From Oxyruncus cristatus (taxonomy: Eukaryota; Chordata; Aves; Passeriformes; Cotingidae): a DNA stretch of 64,000 nucleotides. Location of the stretch: the NCBI GenBank assembly GCA_013399855.1, contig VXAY01006085.1, forward strand, positions 1,102,685 to 1,166,684. The letters are read 5' to 3'. The notes beneath the pieces are model-generated. The model was not told the origin of the DNA, made no database searches, and saw only the letters and a program-made list of their open reading frames with translations. Positions 38,946-51,745 of the stretch are shown here, one piece after another (positions within the stretch are counted from its first letter, which is position 1; every line of letters starts with the position of its first letter). Both the position numbers and the translations under genes were made by a program.

Positions 38946-41900
38946 ACTAAAGAAAAAAACAAGGAAAATCTATGTATTCACAAACCGGTTACCTATAGCT
39001 GTCCTGTTATCCTGGTACAAAAGATGAGTAAACAGGTTTATACCATGGTGCACATCTGAATGAAATACCTGCTAGTGCAATTTTTTTGTTCTTGAAAACC
39101 ACTTTCCCCATTTACTTGGTGTATATACAATTTTCCATTTGATTATTTTATTTTTTTAGTTTAGTCAATTTAAGGATGTAGAACTGAAAGAAATCTCTCA
39201 GCTCAATGAATCCAATTCTTCTCTGATTTCCAACCTGTTATATCATTCATACTGTATACCTTTCTCTTTAACATTTATCTTTTTTATATAATCATGATGA
39301 TGAAGTATTGATCACATTGTTTTGGTTTCAGTTTTAGTTTAGTTGGTTTGTGTTTTTTTCACATCCTAAAGTTTATTTCACGTCCTAAAGTTTATTTCAC
39401 TTGTATTTGAACAGTAATGTGTAATCTTAAGGTTATTTTGTTCATATTAAGCAATGGAGAATCTGCATTTCCTACTTAAAAGGTAGACACAAAATCCCTT
39501 AATAATTATTATAACAAGATCCAATATGAATATTTAATTATTAAATATATATAACAAAAGAAACATGCAACTCACTGGTGCCGTATATAATTCCTGTCTC
39601 GAATGTAAATAATTATTGCCTGCAACTTTCAAAGGTAATTATAGTTGCTTCTTCAGTCTCAGTTTTAAATAGACTGAGGGACAGTTTCTTCTTTGACTAT
39701 GCTGCTGACTCCTAGTTCTGTACAGAATATCATCTCATTAAGATTCATGTAATCCTTGGACTCTTCTTCCTTTTTTTTTTTTTTTTTTAATATTGTGGAC
39801 CTTTCAGGGACTACTATTTCACCATATACCACCTTTATAATATACTCTTACTGACTAAGGTTCTGGTCAAGATTTGTATTACCTTTCTCAGCTGTAAGTA
39901 TTTATTACTAGATCTGTACTGTGTGTGCCAATTTGCTTCATTATAATTTTCTAATAAATGTATCCAAAATTCATAACATTCTTCTCTTGGATAGCAAAAC
40001 AATGAGTAGCTAGCTGAAGTAAAGCTAATGCATTTTGACATGTATAAGCACGTACAAAAACATTGTTATTGTCCCTCAATTATGTTACTTAAAAAAGTAG
40101 AACAACACCTCCTAGTACTGATTTACACCATTATTTTTACAGTCATAGTCCTTGTGCTTCTCTGCATTCATGCCTAATATGGTGGGAATAAAAATGCAGG
40201 TGACTCTGGCATCTTATCAGGGAAAGCAAGGTGCTGTGGGGTGCATGTAGTTATGTGCACTGACGTGCTCATAGGGTGAGAAGTAACTCAGAGTACTGTT
40301 CTGAAATATACTATTCTGAAATATCCATTTGTAGAACCTCATGATGCCTCTCTGGATATAGTCTTTCATCTCCTTCGTCTTCAGTCAAACAATCCCTCTT
40401 ATCACCTTTCTCATCACCAGCAACCTCTTAAGACTGGAAAATCTATGGAAACTTGTTCTCTTTTGCTTGTTCCTAATGACCACCTTCAGCAATGACATGT
40501 TACAGAGAAACATGTAAAGCCACCCATTTATATATATATATATACTTGCAGTGATTGTAAGGAAATAAAAGATGGTTTTAAACTGCCTAAATCCTTTCTA
40601 ATAGACCATGCAGCATATTAAGGTAGTTATAGATGATACACCTGCTCAGCTCAGTGACTAAATTCAGGAGGGCAGGAAACACGGGTGTTTAACCACCCTT
40701 AAGTTTTTATACTACTCTACACCCTAAGTTGATTTGAGAAAATATACTTTCTAGGGGATAGAAAAATAGTCAGACCTTTCAAAAAAGGTATCAGGAAAGT
40801 ATGAAGAACATCTGTCATATTTTTTCAGTAATGTTGCCAGCGACAGACAAGATGCTTGCTCTACTAAGGGGGGAAAGAAAGAGAAAAAAAAAAAAACAGA
40901 AGCTCAACAAGAAAGACTTGTTACCAAATCCCGATTCTGAAAGTTGAAGTACAATAACCTAAGAAAATAAGTATTTTTACTTCTGTCTAAGCCTAGTAGC
41001 TCATGCTAACTAGCATAGCATTTTTAAAAATTTTTACAGTTTTACAGTACGTGGAAAGAAGTGTTCCAGAGAAAAGAAACATTTTTACTAATATCATTAA
41101 TGCAAATAAAGAAATTAGAGATTTTTGTGATTACTGAAGGTTCTCTGAGCCAAAAGCTTTTAAGTTTTTGAAGGAATACTTGTTGGTATAATAAAATACA
41201 TTACATTTTCATAAAAGTTATTCTTGATGGTAAAATGGAAACAACATGGCTACAAGGTTTCTGCTCTAACTTATCTATGAAGGTACTCTTAAAAATCTTA
41301 TAGCTTCCACAGTCTCAGGGGTTCACTGTGAGGTAATATTTCAAATGTCATATATTTATGCTTAAACACTGGATTCAATATTTCTACATTAATATTTACC
41401 ATGAAGTGATTTTTTTACTATGTTGTCACTAGTAAAAAAAAAAAAAAAAAAATCAATCTTGCTGCTACCAAACTAAGAAAACTAAGTTATTCTAGTATTT
41501 TCTTATTTTGCCATCAGAAGAGAAGAAAATTTTTTTTTCACCTTAATTAGAAATGGATGTAAATGTAAAAAGATATGAGATTCTAGAGAGTGATTCACCA
41601 TACTAAACTCTATATCCATTACAGGAATGATTTTTCTCTAGGGGGTGTTTAAAATTTCTCATTGACTTTAGGGAAGACCTAGAGATTAGTTTAAAGCAGC
41701 CAGTTTAAAATGGCTAAAGTTACATGAGGTGGATGCTGTCATCTCTTTCATCACATTAAGGTATCAGTAAAGGCTTTACCAAGTCATAATTTTATAGTCA
41801 TTTATGTTTGAATCTCACTTATTATTGATATTGTCTTTGAATATACCTTACAAACTCTTCTCACATGTCGGTAACTGAGTGAAAGAAAGAAAAAAAGGAA

Positions 41901-42249
41901 ATTTCTGTTTTTATAAAACTGTTTTTCCTGTTTATTGAAAGGCACGAATTTAAATACAGTAAGTAAATTTAGATAATATTATTCTGGGAAAATGAAACAA
42001 AGTAGATGAAAATGTAAATAATAAAACAGTCCTGTATATTCACACAACTGCATAGAAATGAGTATAGGTCAATGTTCTTGTATCAGGCATAAAGATGGTA
42101 TCTTCAACGTTATTACTCAAGGTTGGACCTTCAACAGGCATTTAGGATAGAGAAATTATATTAGAAGTAATGAGAGGGTAAATGCTTTTAGCCTCTCTCT
42201 GTGTCTGCTACCATGTCACATAGTCGTAAGGTAATTTCAGTTCTAGGAG
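38946..42249. other. Unique AT-rich sequence, no gene seen
   Basis: Contains a two-copy 19-base tandem repeat at 39358-39400 (ttcacatcctaaagtttat and a near copy), a T18 run (39771-39788), a short TA run (40529-40544) and an A19 run (41434-41452). A weak CR1-like string occurs near 39178-39230 but is too diverged to call. Confidence 0.5.
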
Positions 42250-42722
42250 TCCTATGAATGTCACTTTGCCCTAACTCTTGCTACAAGCAGGTCTAGTCGG
42301 AGTGGGTTGTTCAGAGCCTTGTTCAATCAAGTTTTAAATATCTCCAAGGAGCAGCATTCTCCCATGTTTGATCATACCCATGACGAAAAACACTAGCCTA
42401 GCCTTATATCTAACCAGCATTTGCCACATTCCAGCCTGTGTTGATTGGTTCTTGTGCTACAAATTCTTCCTTCCAAACCCTCATCTCTCAACCTTTATGT
42501 CATCTGTCCCTAGTCATCTTGGTGGTCTTTTACTATAGTCCAGTATGTCCATCTTCATGTCTTGTTCTTGGGGTTCCCAAACACAGCTCAGTACTCTGGA
42601 AGAGATCTCACTAGTGTCACGCAGTGCAGAATAACTACTTTCCTGGACCTGCTGGCTAAATTCCCAGTAATGCAGGCCAATATGCAACTGGCCACCTTTT
42701 GCAAGAGAGCACAATGATTAAC
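42250..42722 (-). mobile_element. CR1 LINE ORF2 tail fragment (antisense), old
   Basis: A diverged antisense CR1 copy. Landmarks are 'tagtcatcttggtggtcttt', 'gtccagtatgtccatcttca', 'acacagctcagtactctgga', 'agatctcactagtgt', 'ctttcctggacctgctggct' and 'ttttgcaagagagcacaatg'. They follow, in order, the CR1 consensus for the reverse complement of the end of ORF2 and the 3' region. The characteristic terminal octamer repeat is not visible, so the 3' end is missing or too diverged. Confidence 0.82.
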
Positions 42723-45463
42723 AAGTTCAGCTTCTTGTTTGCATTGCCACCAGCCAACATGGCTGAAAAGAGAACTTCAGACTGAATTCAAAGGTAAAAG
42801 GAAGTATAAAGGAAGTAGACACAGGGATGGTCTACTGTAAGTTTCTCTTGGTATCTTTAGGCAAACTGTTAAACCAACTTTCACTTGTGTATTTCTCTTA
42901 CCAAAAAGGAAAAATTTCAATTTTGTTGCTCTGGTTTTTCAAAGTATTTTAGTGTTGGTCTGTAGTTTTAATACACACTTTGATGATAAATGGTCATCCT
43001 CCATTTATTTCAATGTTTATTTTTGCTCCTGCTTTCTTGCCACATGTTCCTGAAACATTTGACTGGGAATGCCATGCGAACATCTGTGTTGATAGCATTG
43101 GAAAAAGGAAACTATTCCCATTTTCATAGATGAAGCACAAGGTCTGCAAATATATAGAGAGATGTGGAAAAATAAAATTATCAGCTGAAAAACTCAAGAC
43201 AATATTATTTGTAGTCTACTTTCTTTGGTTTACTTTTTAATGTCTTGTAGTTGTGAAAAGGGACAGACTGGCAGTTAATAGAACAGGTCCACAGAGGTAA
43301 TGACATTTCATTCTTCAAAGAGAGTCAACTCAGCCAAATTTAGTCCAAAGGAATCATCTCTTGCAACAAAGAAAGGGTATTTTCCTAGCATATCCAGAAT
43401 TACGAATTCTGGGACTGAAAATTTTGTCTCTGAGTTTCTGGATACAGCCCTTTGAAACAACAGATTTTGGTCTATCAAAACTAAAGGTTCTGAAAAAGTA
43501 AGAAAATATTTGGAATTTGTTTTTCTCAGTGATTTTAAGTGGATAGATGAGGAGGTTTTCCTCACAGTTGCTTTGGTTTCAAGAATATTTTAAACACATT
43601 TGAAAGCAAATGACTGTTTTAAATTACTGAAATCAAGCCTATTGAATTATCTTTTCTCTTATTTTTTTTTTTTTCCTGAAAAAATGTCCCCAAAATCACA
43701 TTCTGGTTTTAGTCAACACTCATGTGTCCATTTGGGTGACAAAAAAAAAAAAAATAAAAGTAGAAAAAAAACATTGCTAAACTACACATTTGTCAGAAAT
43801 GTTACCGGAATCTGTGAACTTCCAAGAAAGCTAGAAACTTGCTCCAGGTATCCATCTGCTAAGTGAAGATATAAGGCATCAGAAGTGAGAACTGACTAGG
43901 TCAAAAATACATTCTTTCTCTTCCCTGGATCAGTTCCCAATAGAATTGTCTTGCACTGTTTATTCTTGAAACACAGAAAGAATACAAGGTAATACCAGAC
44001 TTTTGTTTGTGTAGTTTAAGGATCATATTTATCTGTGACTATGAAGTTATAGTGATGCCAGCTTTGACAAATATGAATTGTGATAGGATGAGGATGTCTC
44101 TCTTCTTTGTCATCCATAATTATGTAAAGATCTCCATGGTTTGGGAAGAAACTATGCACTACATCTCTCTCTCACTGGATGCAGAGGAGAAATTTTCACC
44201 AAGTGGAAAACCTACCCATAGCATCAGAAGGGAAATTCTCACAGAATACTCCAACCAGTTCCATGTGTATCCTTACAAGAAAGAATGATTGGTCTCAATG
44301 TTTACAAAATCATTTTTTATGTCTTTGTTAAATCAATGTGTGAGTAATATTTCACTGCAGCTAGGACACATGTAGAGTGAAGTTCATAAGTAGACCAACA
44401 AATGTTATACTTCATTAGATCAACAAGTACAGATGAAAAGTTTTCACAAGGTTTCAGAAGGTTCACAATTCATCCTTCAAACTCAGAAAAAGGACCTACA
44501 GGAGGAATTGTATAACCACAGTTTTGCTTTATTTTACTTCTACTATGATGAGTAGTCTTATACAAAATGTTTTTTCTATTTATAAACTTTTCTGTATTTT
44601 GTCTTTGAGTGAAACAACTGGTGTAAGTACTTCAGAATGAAAAGCTACTCTTAATCAGCTAATTCAGGGAGAAAATAGTAATAAATTACATCATGTATTG
44701 CTTCTACAGTTTAAAGAAATAAATCTTAGTAATTTTGTTCATGAAATTTTCTTTACGATCACCATTCTTCATTCTTGTTCTCCGATATAAAGCAAAAAAA
44801 AAATAAAAATCACATATTGGTGCCTTAGTAGAGAAGTAGATTATTTGATTATTTCATCTTCTTATTCCAGCATCTTTTTGACAATTGTCTATAAAAAAAT
44901 CTACCATTTAAGAAAAAGGAAATAAATAATTATATAGAAAGCTATATTTCATTACCTTACAATTTTCACTCCATATTTTTATTCTTTATTTGTACATAGA
45001 TACCATTTTTTCATTTTACATACATGACAAAACTTTATATATGTTACAGAATTTTGTACAATGTTGACTCGGAGTATGACTTGTGTCAAACTTGTGTACA
45101 AACATGTTCACAGAGATTCTTTTTCAGTTTCAACCTATTTTCTAAAAGCTGGTATATAACAGTATGTCAGCAGCTGCAGATACAATTAGAACTATACTAA
45201 GGTTCTTGCTTATGTGATCATGTTAGCAGCGATGACAAACATAACTGACTTCATACTGCTAAATTGATATTCATAACGTGAATATATACTTTTAAAATAT
45301 ATTTTTAATATTTAAATCTGTTTTGGAGCAGCCCTGCTCTTCTACAGTGGTTAGTTACACTGATTGATGGAGTGAGGTTTGGATACTCAGTGTCTTACAG
45401 CATTGAATCCAAAGGCTCTGAGACAGTCACAGCTCTTTTAGGTTTAAGTAGCTAGGCTCATTT
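42723..45463. other. Unique AT-rich sequence, no gene seen
   Basis: No gene or nameable repeat. A14 occurs at 43741-43754. Short frames at 43308-43565 (minus), 43600-43866 (plus) and 44007-44288 (plus) resemble nothing known. Confidence 0.5.
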
Positions 45464-45857
45464 CTAATCCACAGTGTACAAAACTAGTGAACAGACAATT
45501 AAGGACAAAATAGGCATAGCATTTTTGACAGTGTGTGCAGATCCAACAGGCTGCAGGTTGTTGGTATTCTCTTCAGGTGACCAACAATCAGCTGAATCGG
45601 AGCATAACCAGGCACGCATCCGAACCAGGGCTATGGGATTCAGATCTTCCCAAAATGAGAAAAAACTTTCACAATTCTCTTGGAGAAGTTCTTTAAGCGG
45701 GGCCCAAAATACACTCACTAAATCCAGTTCTAAAATGTCACAGTGGGAAGTGAAGCTGAAACAACACTCTATGAGTCCTACAGGACTTGTCTCCAAAAGC
45801 CTGATGACCCGCCATGAGCTCACAGCTTTCCCTTACAGCAAAGAGCAACATCTCTAG
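45464..45857. other. Segment open on both strands, unidentified
   Basis: The plus strand is open from 45474 to 45857 (127 codons) and the minus strand from 45823 to 45464 (119 codons). The sequence is GC-richer than its flanks, with CpGs near 45600 and 45698. Neither translation resembles a family I know, and no good splice sites bound it. It could be chance, a conserved non-coding element, or an unrecognised repeat. Confidence 0.3.
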
Positions 45858-46033
45858 AAATTGTCCACAAGTAATCCAGCAAGGATACCTCTATGTTTTT
45901 AGAAAGTTAAAGAAGTTTCCTGAAGGATTTCCTAATTTCCCCATACAGGGTGTGGTAGTAAGTTCAGCAATTTTTTTGTTGGTCAGAACTGTAGCACCTT
46001 AATCCTTTGTAATACTTAAAAAACACTGTTGAT
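45858..46033. other. Short unique spacer
   Basis: Nothing recognisable. Confidence 0.4.
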
Positions 46034-46091
46034 TTGGGTTTTGGTTTGGGGTTTTTGTTTGTTTGTTTTGTTTGTTTGTTTGTTTGTTTTT
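46034..46091 (+). repeat. (GTTT)n simple repeat
   Basis: Tandem GTTT units with a GGTTTT/GGGGTTTTT-like 5' part. Confidence 0.9.
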
Positions 46092-48204
46092 CCTATGGGT
46101 CTTCAGTTCTCTTTCTAGATATTTTAATGGTTATTGTATTCTTTACACTTTACTGTTTCATTATCTGAGTGCTAGTTCAATGTGGAAGGTGATCACCACA
46201 TTAGGCAGTGATGGATTTGCATTTTTAATTGAGAAAAAAAGTGGAAACTGGGCTTTGATAAAATATGACTAATTGAATTGGCTTTTTTTTAATCTGTTCA
46301 TTCTGTTATAACAATCATTAAGAGTACAAATATTAAGACTAAAAAATGGTATACTTTTGATAATATCAGAAAATAACCATAGCAAAAACTGACATGACAT
46401 TGAACAAAAATTATGAAGCAGTCATACAGGTTACTGAGTTCAGGGCACTATCATACAGCAGTATGTTAACTTAACTAGATCTTAATTCTGGGACCAAGTA
46501 GCACTTCTCACATCCCAGAACAATGTTAGCTTTCTTCTGATCTCTCAGTGGGGCAAGACTTCAGGAATCAGTCTTCCTACTCTCAACAATATGCTGGTCT
46601 CAAGGGTATGGGAACTAGAGGCCAACTTGTATAGGCATTGTCTCTACTCTGGATCATGGGAGGTCCAGAAAACTGGATTTCTTATGGAAAAACACATGCC
46701 ACACATTTTAGACTTAGTCAACGTGTCTGCCATTAAGTTACAATGTATATGTAAGGTTTATGACTAAAAGCACACACTAGAATTCACCAAGAAAATCCAA
46801 GGACTGCTAATCATATTCTGATTTGAAAACAAAATCAGTGAGCGGCATATGAAATTTTTTTGCATCTTTGTGCTATGCAGGTTGGTCTAGGTAGGGAAGA
46901 GCAACAAAAGGATATAGCAAACTATTACCCTTTATTAATAGCTTCAATCAGCGTAACATAAATACAGTTTTCTCACATGATGCAGCAAAAGTTCAGGGCT
47001 ACGCAGGATTTCTTCCTCCTCTCTCCCTGTGTGACAGATGACGTGAACCCAAGCCTTATCAAACACCAGTTATTTGATCTGTCTTTGACTATGTTTATAT
47101 GGAACTTGGATTTTGTTTTCTCTTTTTTTTTCATTATAAAACATTGGAAACCTATAGAGAATTTAATATATCAATATTTCCAAGCAACTATATACATAAA
47201 ATCCATTAGATATATCTTCAAGATGTGGAGTCCATTTTCTACTGTGATACCTCCCTAGTTTTGTAAAATACATTTGCTATTAAAAAAAAAAAAAATGCAG
47301 TTTGTGACATTTTACTACTCCAATAAAATTGTTTAAATGTAAGTATGTAAGATGATTTTCATCATGAAGACACTTGTAATTTTGCCATCTTTGCAATTAG
47401 AATCTTACCATTTGGTATAATAATAAAATTGGAGAAAGAACAGGATTCAAATTTCAAAGAACAGGATTCGAATGTTCAAATTTCAGAGGCACACAGAAAA
47501 AGAAAATGTAGATCAACTTATTATCATTTTTATACATAGTTGTCATGTTATGTCACCACACTTCAAAGTAGTAAATTACCAAAGCATATTATGTCAGAAC
47601 TTGAAAACTGCAATACATTGTTGTTAATACACCAGACCCCGAAGGCAGTATCACAATCTGCAGTTTCTAGCACAGATATTTACTCTGCAATAAAGTGGTA
47701 ATAACAAAAGCTCACAAGGCCTTGTGCTCTTTGGCTTCCTGGAGTTTGGCAGGCTGTTCATCCACCTGACACAATTAATCCCAAAAGCTAGACAATATAA
47801 CAACAGAAACATATGAACTTTTTCTGAGAACCCCTTTATTATCATACGTTGCGTAAAAATATTTGAAGACTGGGGAATGGTCAGACTAAAAGTTCAGTTC
47901 ATGATTATTTACAATACAGCAAATGTTAGTCTAAACGGAGACTGTGAACAGCTTTGCCATCTGTTGTTTAAAGAAACAGAAAGAAAGAAGAGAAAAATGA
48001 GTTCCATTTGCTTTAGACAGCTATGGGTGGTCAAGCTAGAATACTTGGCACAGGAGCTGTTTAGAATTGAAAAAACATTTACATCTGGCCTCTTCTCAAG
48101 CTTATTTAACTCATCTGTAGCTACCTCTGTTATCCCAATCTCTGAAATATATTTCTGCAGTACTTCTTTGGGCTCACTACAGCTAGTCCTGGCTACCAAG
48201 AGGA
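46092..48204. other. Unique AT-rich sequence, no gene seen
   Basis: Includes an imperfect local duplication at 47435-47484 (aaagaacaggattc repeated, the second copy carrying extra bases). A 123-codon plus frame (47877-48248) and a 96-codon minus frame (48199-47909) overlap here. Neither is identified. Confidence 0.45.
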
Positions 48205-48273
48205 GAGGAGAGGCTGCCCTGGACTATCTGTACCATCCATGGCTGTGACAGACAGTCCAGGGCAGGAGTTTCT
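48205..48273 (+). other. Long hairpin, microRNA-precursor-like
   Basis: The arms 48214-48231 (ctgccctggactatctgt) and 48248-48265 (acagacagtccagggcag) pair over 18 positions with a single A-C mismatch and a 16-base loop. After a 3 by 3 internal loop, five more pairs (some G-T) extend the stem outward, giving a fold of about 70 bases. The size and shape suit a microRNA precursor, but an old inverted repeat or a transposon piece would look the same. No expression evidence is available. Confidence 0.35.
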
Positions 48274-48280
48274 GTAAGTA

Positions 48281-48310
48281 CAGCTTCCCCTGCAGGCACA
48301 GGGGAGGCTG
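48281..48310 (+). other. Second hairpin, 12-bp stem
   Basis: cagcttcccctg (48281-48292) pairs with caggggaggctg (48299-48310) through 12 positions with one G-T pair and a 6-base loop. It lies 8 bases after the preceding hairpin. Confidence 0.6.
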
Positions 48311-48325
48311 CCAGAGCTCACCCAC

Positions 48326-48366
48326 CTGCCAAGGCAGACGTTGCTGCTCCCAGCAAAACAGCAGCA
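48326..48366 (+). other. Two further short hairpins
   Basis: ctgcc-aa-ggcag at 48326-48337, and tgctgct (48342-48348) pairing with agcagca (48360-48366). They complete a run of four hairpins in 160 bases of GC-richer sequence. Confidence 0.5.
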
Positions 48367-49924
48367 GGGAACAGGACACCTGTATACTAACTAGGAAACA
48401 AGTTCTTGAGTCAAAGTCTCTTTTTAAGTCACAGGGCTACACTAGTGTTTGTAGGCTGTGGATGGTGTTTGGATTTTCAACAGAAGCAATTTTGGGGACC
48501 AATGCACTAGGAGAAGGTGAGCAGAAGGTGCCACCATCATCAAAAGTGCTTAACTTGGCTGCGTCAACCAGCTGACACCACAGCTGGAGCAGTTTCAATG
48601 GTGGCAGAACCCTCCATACAAACAGTCACAAGGCAATTTGTCCTTTTCAGTGTCGATAAGACATTATCTGCTTTTGTACTGGAAGAAAATCCAGGACTAG
48701 AAGGTCTACATAAGTAGAACCAAGATAGATATTTTAGTCTATTGAAATGGCTTCCTGTGGACTCCTGTGAGAAGAAAGCAAAATGAAAATCTTGAGGTAA
48801 AAGGCCTTTTACGACTAAATATTTTCACAGGTTTTCTGACATGTGTATGAGGAATATTCTACATCTGAGAAAAGTCAATGTTGCTTGTCTTACACTGTAC
48901 TTTATTATTATTGTACTATCAGAAGAATATGGTGAGCATTCAATATCTTATATAAATTCTCTAGAATACATAACACACAAACTTTTCAAAGTTAATGAAA
49001 ACTCTCTGGCTACTTTTAAATTTACCTGGCTTTCACTTAACTTAGAAGTGTAAAAAAATTGAACATTCAGTGAAGTAAAATATGTTTGAGACACTTGCTG
49101 AAGTCTTGTTTAAGTAAATCATTACACTCTTCCTAATGGACTTTTTCCTCAGGTGATAGATACAATAAAGACAAGTCTTCATTTACAAATAATTAAACTG
49201 TAATGTAGTAAAAGTCACAACTATAAGTTTAAACTTTTCCTCATAATTTTTTACAGACATAAGATGTAAGGATACTGAAAAAAATAACAAATTATTTGAA
49301 TCTTTGACAAAATATTGAACTCTTGCCATATTCAGAGAAGGAAACTAAGTTTAATAATTAAACTTATCCCTCCTTCCTCCCCTCTTTTTTTTATTCATTT
49401 ACTGACCTGCTTGGCTATGGTCTGGACTGAAAAAAAAAAAAATCAAATGATACAGGAGATACAGGCCAACATTTCTTGTTCTTTTTTTTGCAGAATTCTT
49501 ATGCTTAGTTCGGATAACATTTGGCAAAATCTCTCTGTATCTTAGCTGAAATAAACTGTCAAATTTTTCAACCTTTGACTGAAACTAATGATACTGGGTG
49601 ACAAATATGGAAGAGATTGAGGGAGTTTCAAATATCTACAGTGATGTGTTTGCTGTACTATTCACCTGGGAAGTTAGATCATGCTAGCTTAGTTCCTTCC
49701 CCCTGACATCTCTATTAGGGTACATCCATTCCTGCTGTGTGGATAGTAAAACTATGTGGGACAACCACACAGAGGTGGTGCAATTCATGCCTAGCTAAAA
49801 GAAAAACACCTTGGTGTAATTCTCCTGTAACCATTGAACATTGACTTGAATGGAGCCATACCTATTTTCATCACGTCTTAGTTTACAATGTTTTGATCTT
49901 GAGGCTGGACAGTTTCACCAAATC
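48367..49924. other. Unique AT-rich sequence, no gene seen
   Basis: Only short frames are present. A strong pyrimidine tract ending in 'ttttttttgcag' near 49492 looks like an acceptor but is followed by an undistinguished 16-codon frame. Confidence 0.5.
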
Positions 49925-50002
49925 ATACATTCGTGGAATCATTTAGGTTGGAAAAGACCTTTAAGACCATTGAGTCCAACCACTAACCTAGTACTGCCAA
50001 GG
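49925..50002 (-). mobile_element. CR1 LINE 3' end fragment (antisense)
   Basis: 'cgtggaatcatttaggttgg' followed by 'aaaagacctttaagaccatt', 'gagtccaaccactaacctag' and 'tactgccaa' is the reverse complement of a CR1 3' terminus. It is the same subtype as the sense fragment at 32.3 kb. The copy is truncated after about 78 bases. Confidence 0.9.
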
Positions 50003-51317
50003 AAAAGCTAAACAGAAACCCTGCAACAGATTGCCAGTGCAAACAAAAAAGTGCAACCGGCTTACAGGGATGTTCAGGCTCAGTCAAGGGATTGCCTCAT
50101 TTTTCTTTTGCCCCTCTAAGGCATACACAGGAATTTCAGTGTCAGACAGGACCTTCCAGAGAAATCCAACCTTCATACAAGACAAGGAATCTGAAGGCAA
50201 TGAGTTAAGCATTTTTTATATGCAGACTGAACCCACAAATTAAACCAGACCTGTATTTTTATATTGTGTTACTATAACACATTATTCTGCAACTACTGAC
50301 TTGCAACACTCATCCAACATTAAGCGTTGCTTGAACCTGGAATAAAAATATGTCTCAAACCCAGGTGGGCCAGGGATTTTCTCATTGTACTCTTTTGCTG
50401 GATAAGATCTATAACCATGTAAGGTGTTCCACACATTTGTAGAGTCTAGCCTGTTTATTTAAAACATTTCATTCTGCTTTTCATAGATCATTTCTGGGTC
50501 ATTTCACAATTTTTTACCCCATTTTGAAGTTTGAGTTGGACTTGAGGGGTGTCTTAGCCTCAAATGGAAAATCCTTATTGAAAAATCTGTTGAATAAGTA
50601 GGAGTTATGCAGCACTTTGCTTTTCAGCTGGTGTAAAAAGTCACAGTCTTTTCAGATATCTGCTGTCAAGAATGAACTGAAACATTTCCCCTAACTTCAA
50701 AAATATTAATTTAGTATTTTTTTTTTAAACATGCTGTACTTTTGAAGTTGTTATATGTGGCTCTATCAAAAAGAAAAACGTTTAAGCATCTGGAATTTTC
50801 TTCCTATTTTTCCATGTCTTGTCTAGGAAGATGAATTCCTCAAACTATTTTGTAACCTATGTAATATCTATTACATATAATAATTGCCCTCTACAATGCT
50901 TTGGCTGCAGCACATGTCTTACAGTTCAAATGAGGGGTCAGCCATTTACACACATGATGTGTACCAACTCTGAACCTGAGCTGAGATCTCCAATATGTTT
51001 TGTGTCTCCTGGTCAGATTAGGGACTGTGTTGTTGGGTGCCTTATATTTTGCATTCCAACTGGGACAGTCACAGGATAAGAGAAGAGATGCCTTAGAATA
51101 CTGTTAACCTCTATCTGTCACTGTCTAGCAAGTGATTGTTTTTAAAACACACCTTTTTCAAACTTCCATATAATTATAGAATTCATACATGCGACAGTGT
51201 GTTCATATTATTTTTCCCGATATTTTTTCAATTGCCTAGTATTTTTTTGAACATGACACTTTTTTTTACATCCCAAACCTTTTTTTTTTTATGTATATCC
51301 ACCTAATTTCCAAATTG
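50003..51317. other. Unique AT-rich sequence, no gene seen
   Basis: No gene or nameable repeat. Frames of 70 and 86 codons on the plus strand are not recognised. Confidence 0.5.
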
Positions 51318-51346
51318 TTAATCTGTTATCACAGATAACAGATTAA
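51318..51346. repeat. Perfect 13-bp inverted repeat
   Basis: ttaatctgttatc (51318-51330) and its exact complement gataacagattaa (51334-51346) flank a 3-base loop (aca). Two copies of ttaaacagct follow, partly overlapping the right arm. Confidence 0.9.
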
Positions 51347-51584
51347 ACAGCTATCTGTTAAACAGCTCTACTTCTTTTAATGCTTGCTAAGAGAAATCAA
51401 ACGTAGTCTTTCCAGATTTCATTTACTTCATAGCTTTCCTAGCTTTTCATGGAATTTGCTGTCAATGTATTTCTGGTAACAGCTTCATTAGCTGTTGAAA
51501 TAATTCAGGTGTACTAGTCCCAGTGAGAGAAGATGATGCTGTCCTATGACATGAAACATGTGCTTCTACAATACTATTATGCAT
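51347..51584. other. Short unique spacer
   Basis: Nothing recognisable. Confidence 0.4.
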
Positions 51585-51745
51585 TACAGAATCATAAGAT
51601 AAGGATAAGAAACTACTTAGAAAGGTCATCTAGTCCATCTGCCTGATTTGGTCTGCTTATACCTATGGCAATACTGCCAGATGTTTGTCTAACCTTTTCG
51701 TAAAGGCATCCATTGACATCCACAGTAAAAGGTTTTCAATTTCTC
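51585..51745 (-). mobile_element. Old CR1 LINE 3' fragment (antisense)
   Basis: 'acagaatcataagataagga', 'aaaggtcatctagtccatct', 'tacctatggcaatactgcca', 'gatgtttgtctaaccttttc' and 'gtaaaggcatccattgacat' follow the antisense 3' region of older CR1 subfamilies. In those copies it reads 'aggtcatctagtcca ... cctatggcaatact ... atgtttgtctaacctgttc'. Strong divergence suggests an early insertion. Confidence 0.7.

Noticed and set aside
39178..39230. CR1-like string near 39.2 kb
   Set aside because: Only scattered words match the antisense CR1 3' end; too short and diverged to support.
47909..48199. Minus-strand frame containing EVLQKYISEIGITEVATDEL
   Set aside because: Its composition looks protein-like, but no family is recognised and no splice sites bound it. 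On the plus strand, the end of the overlapping frame (TKRRGEAALDYL) weakly recalls the CR1 endonuclease block TRGEALLDL, so a decayed CR1 piece is possible. The match is too short to annotate.
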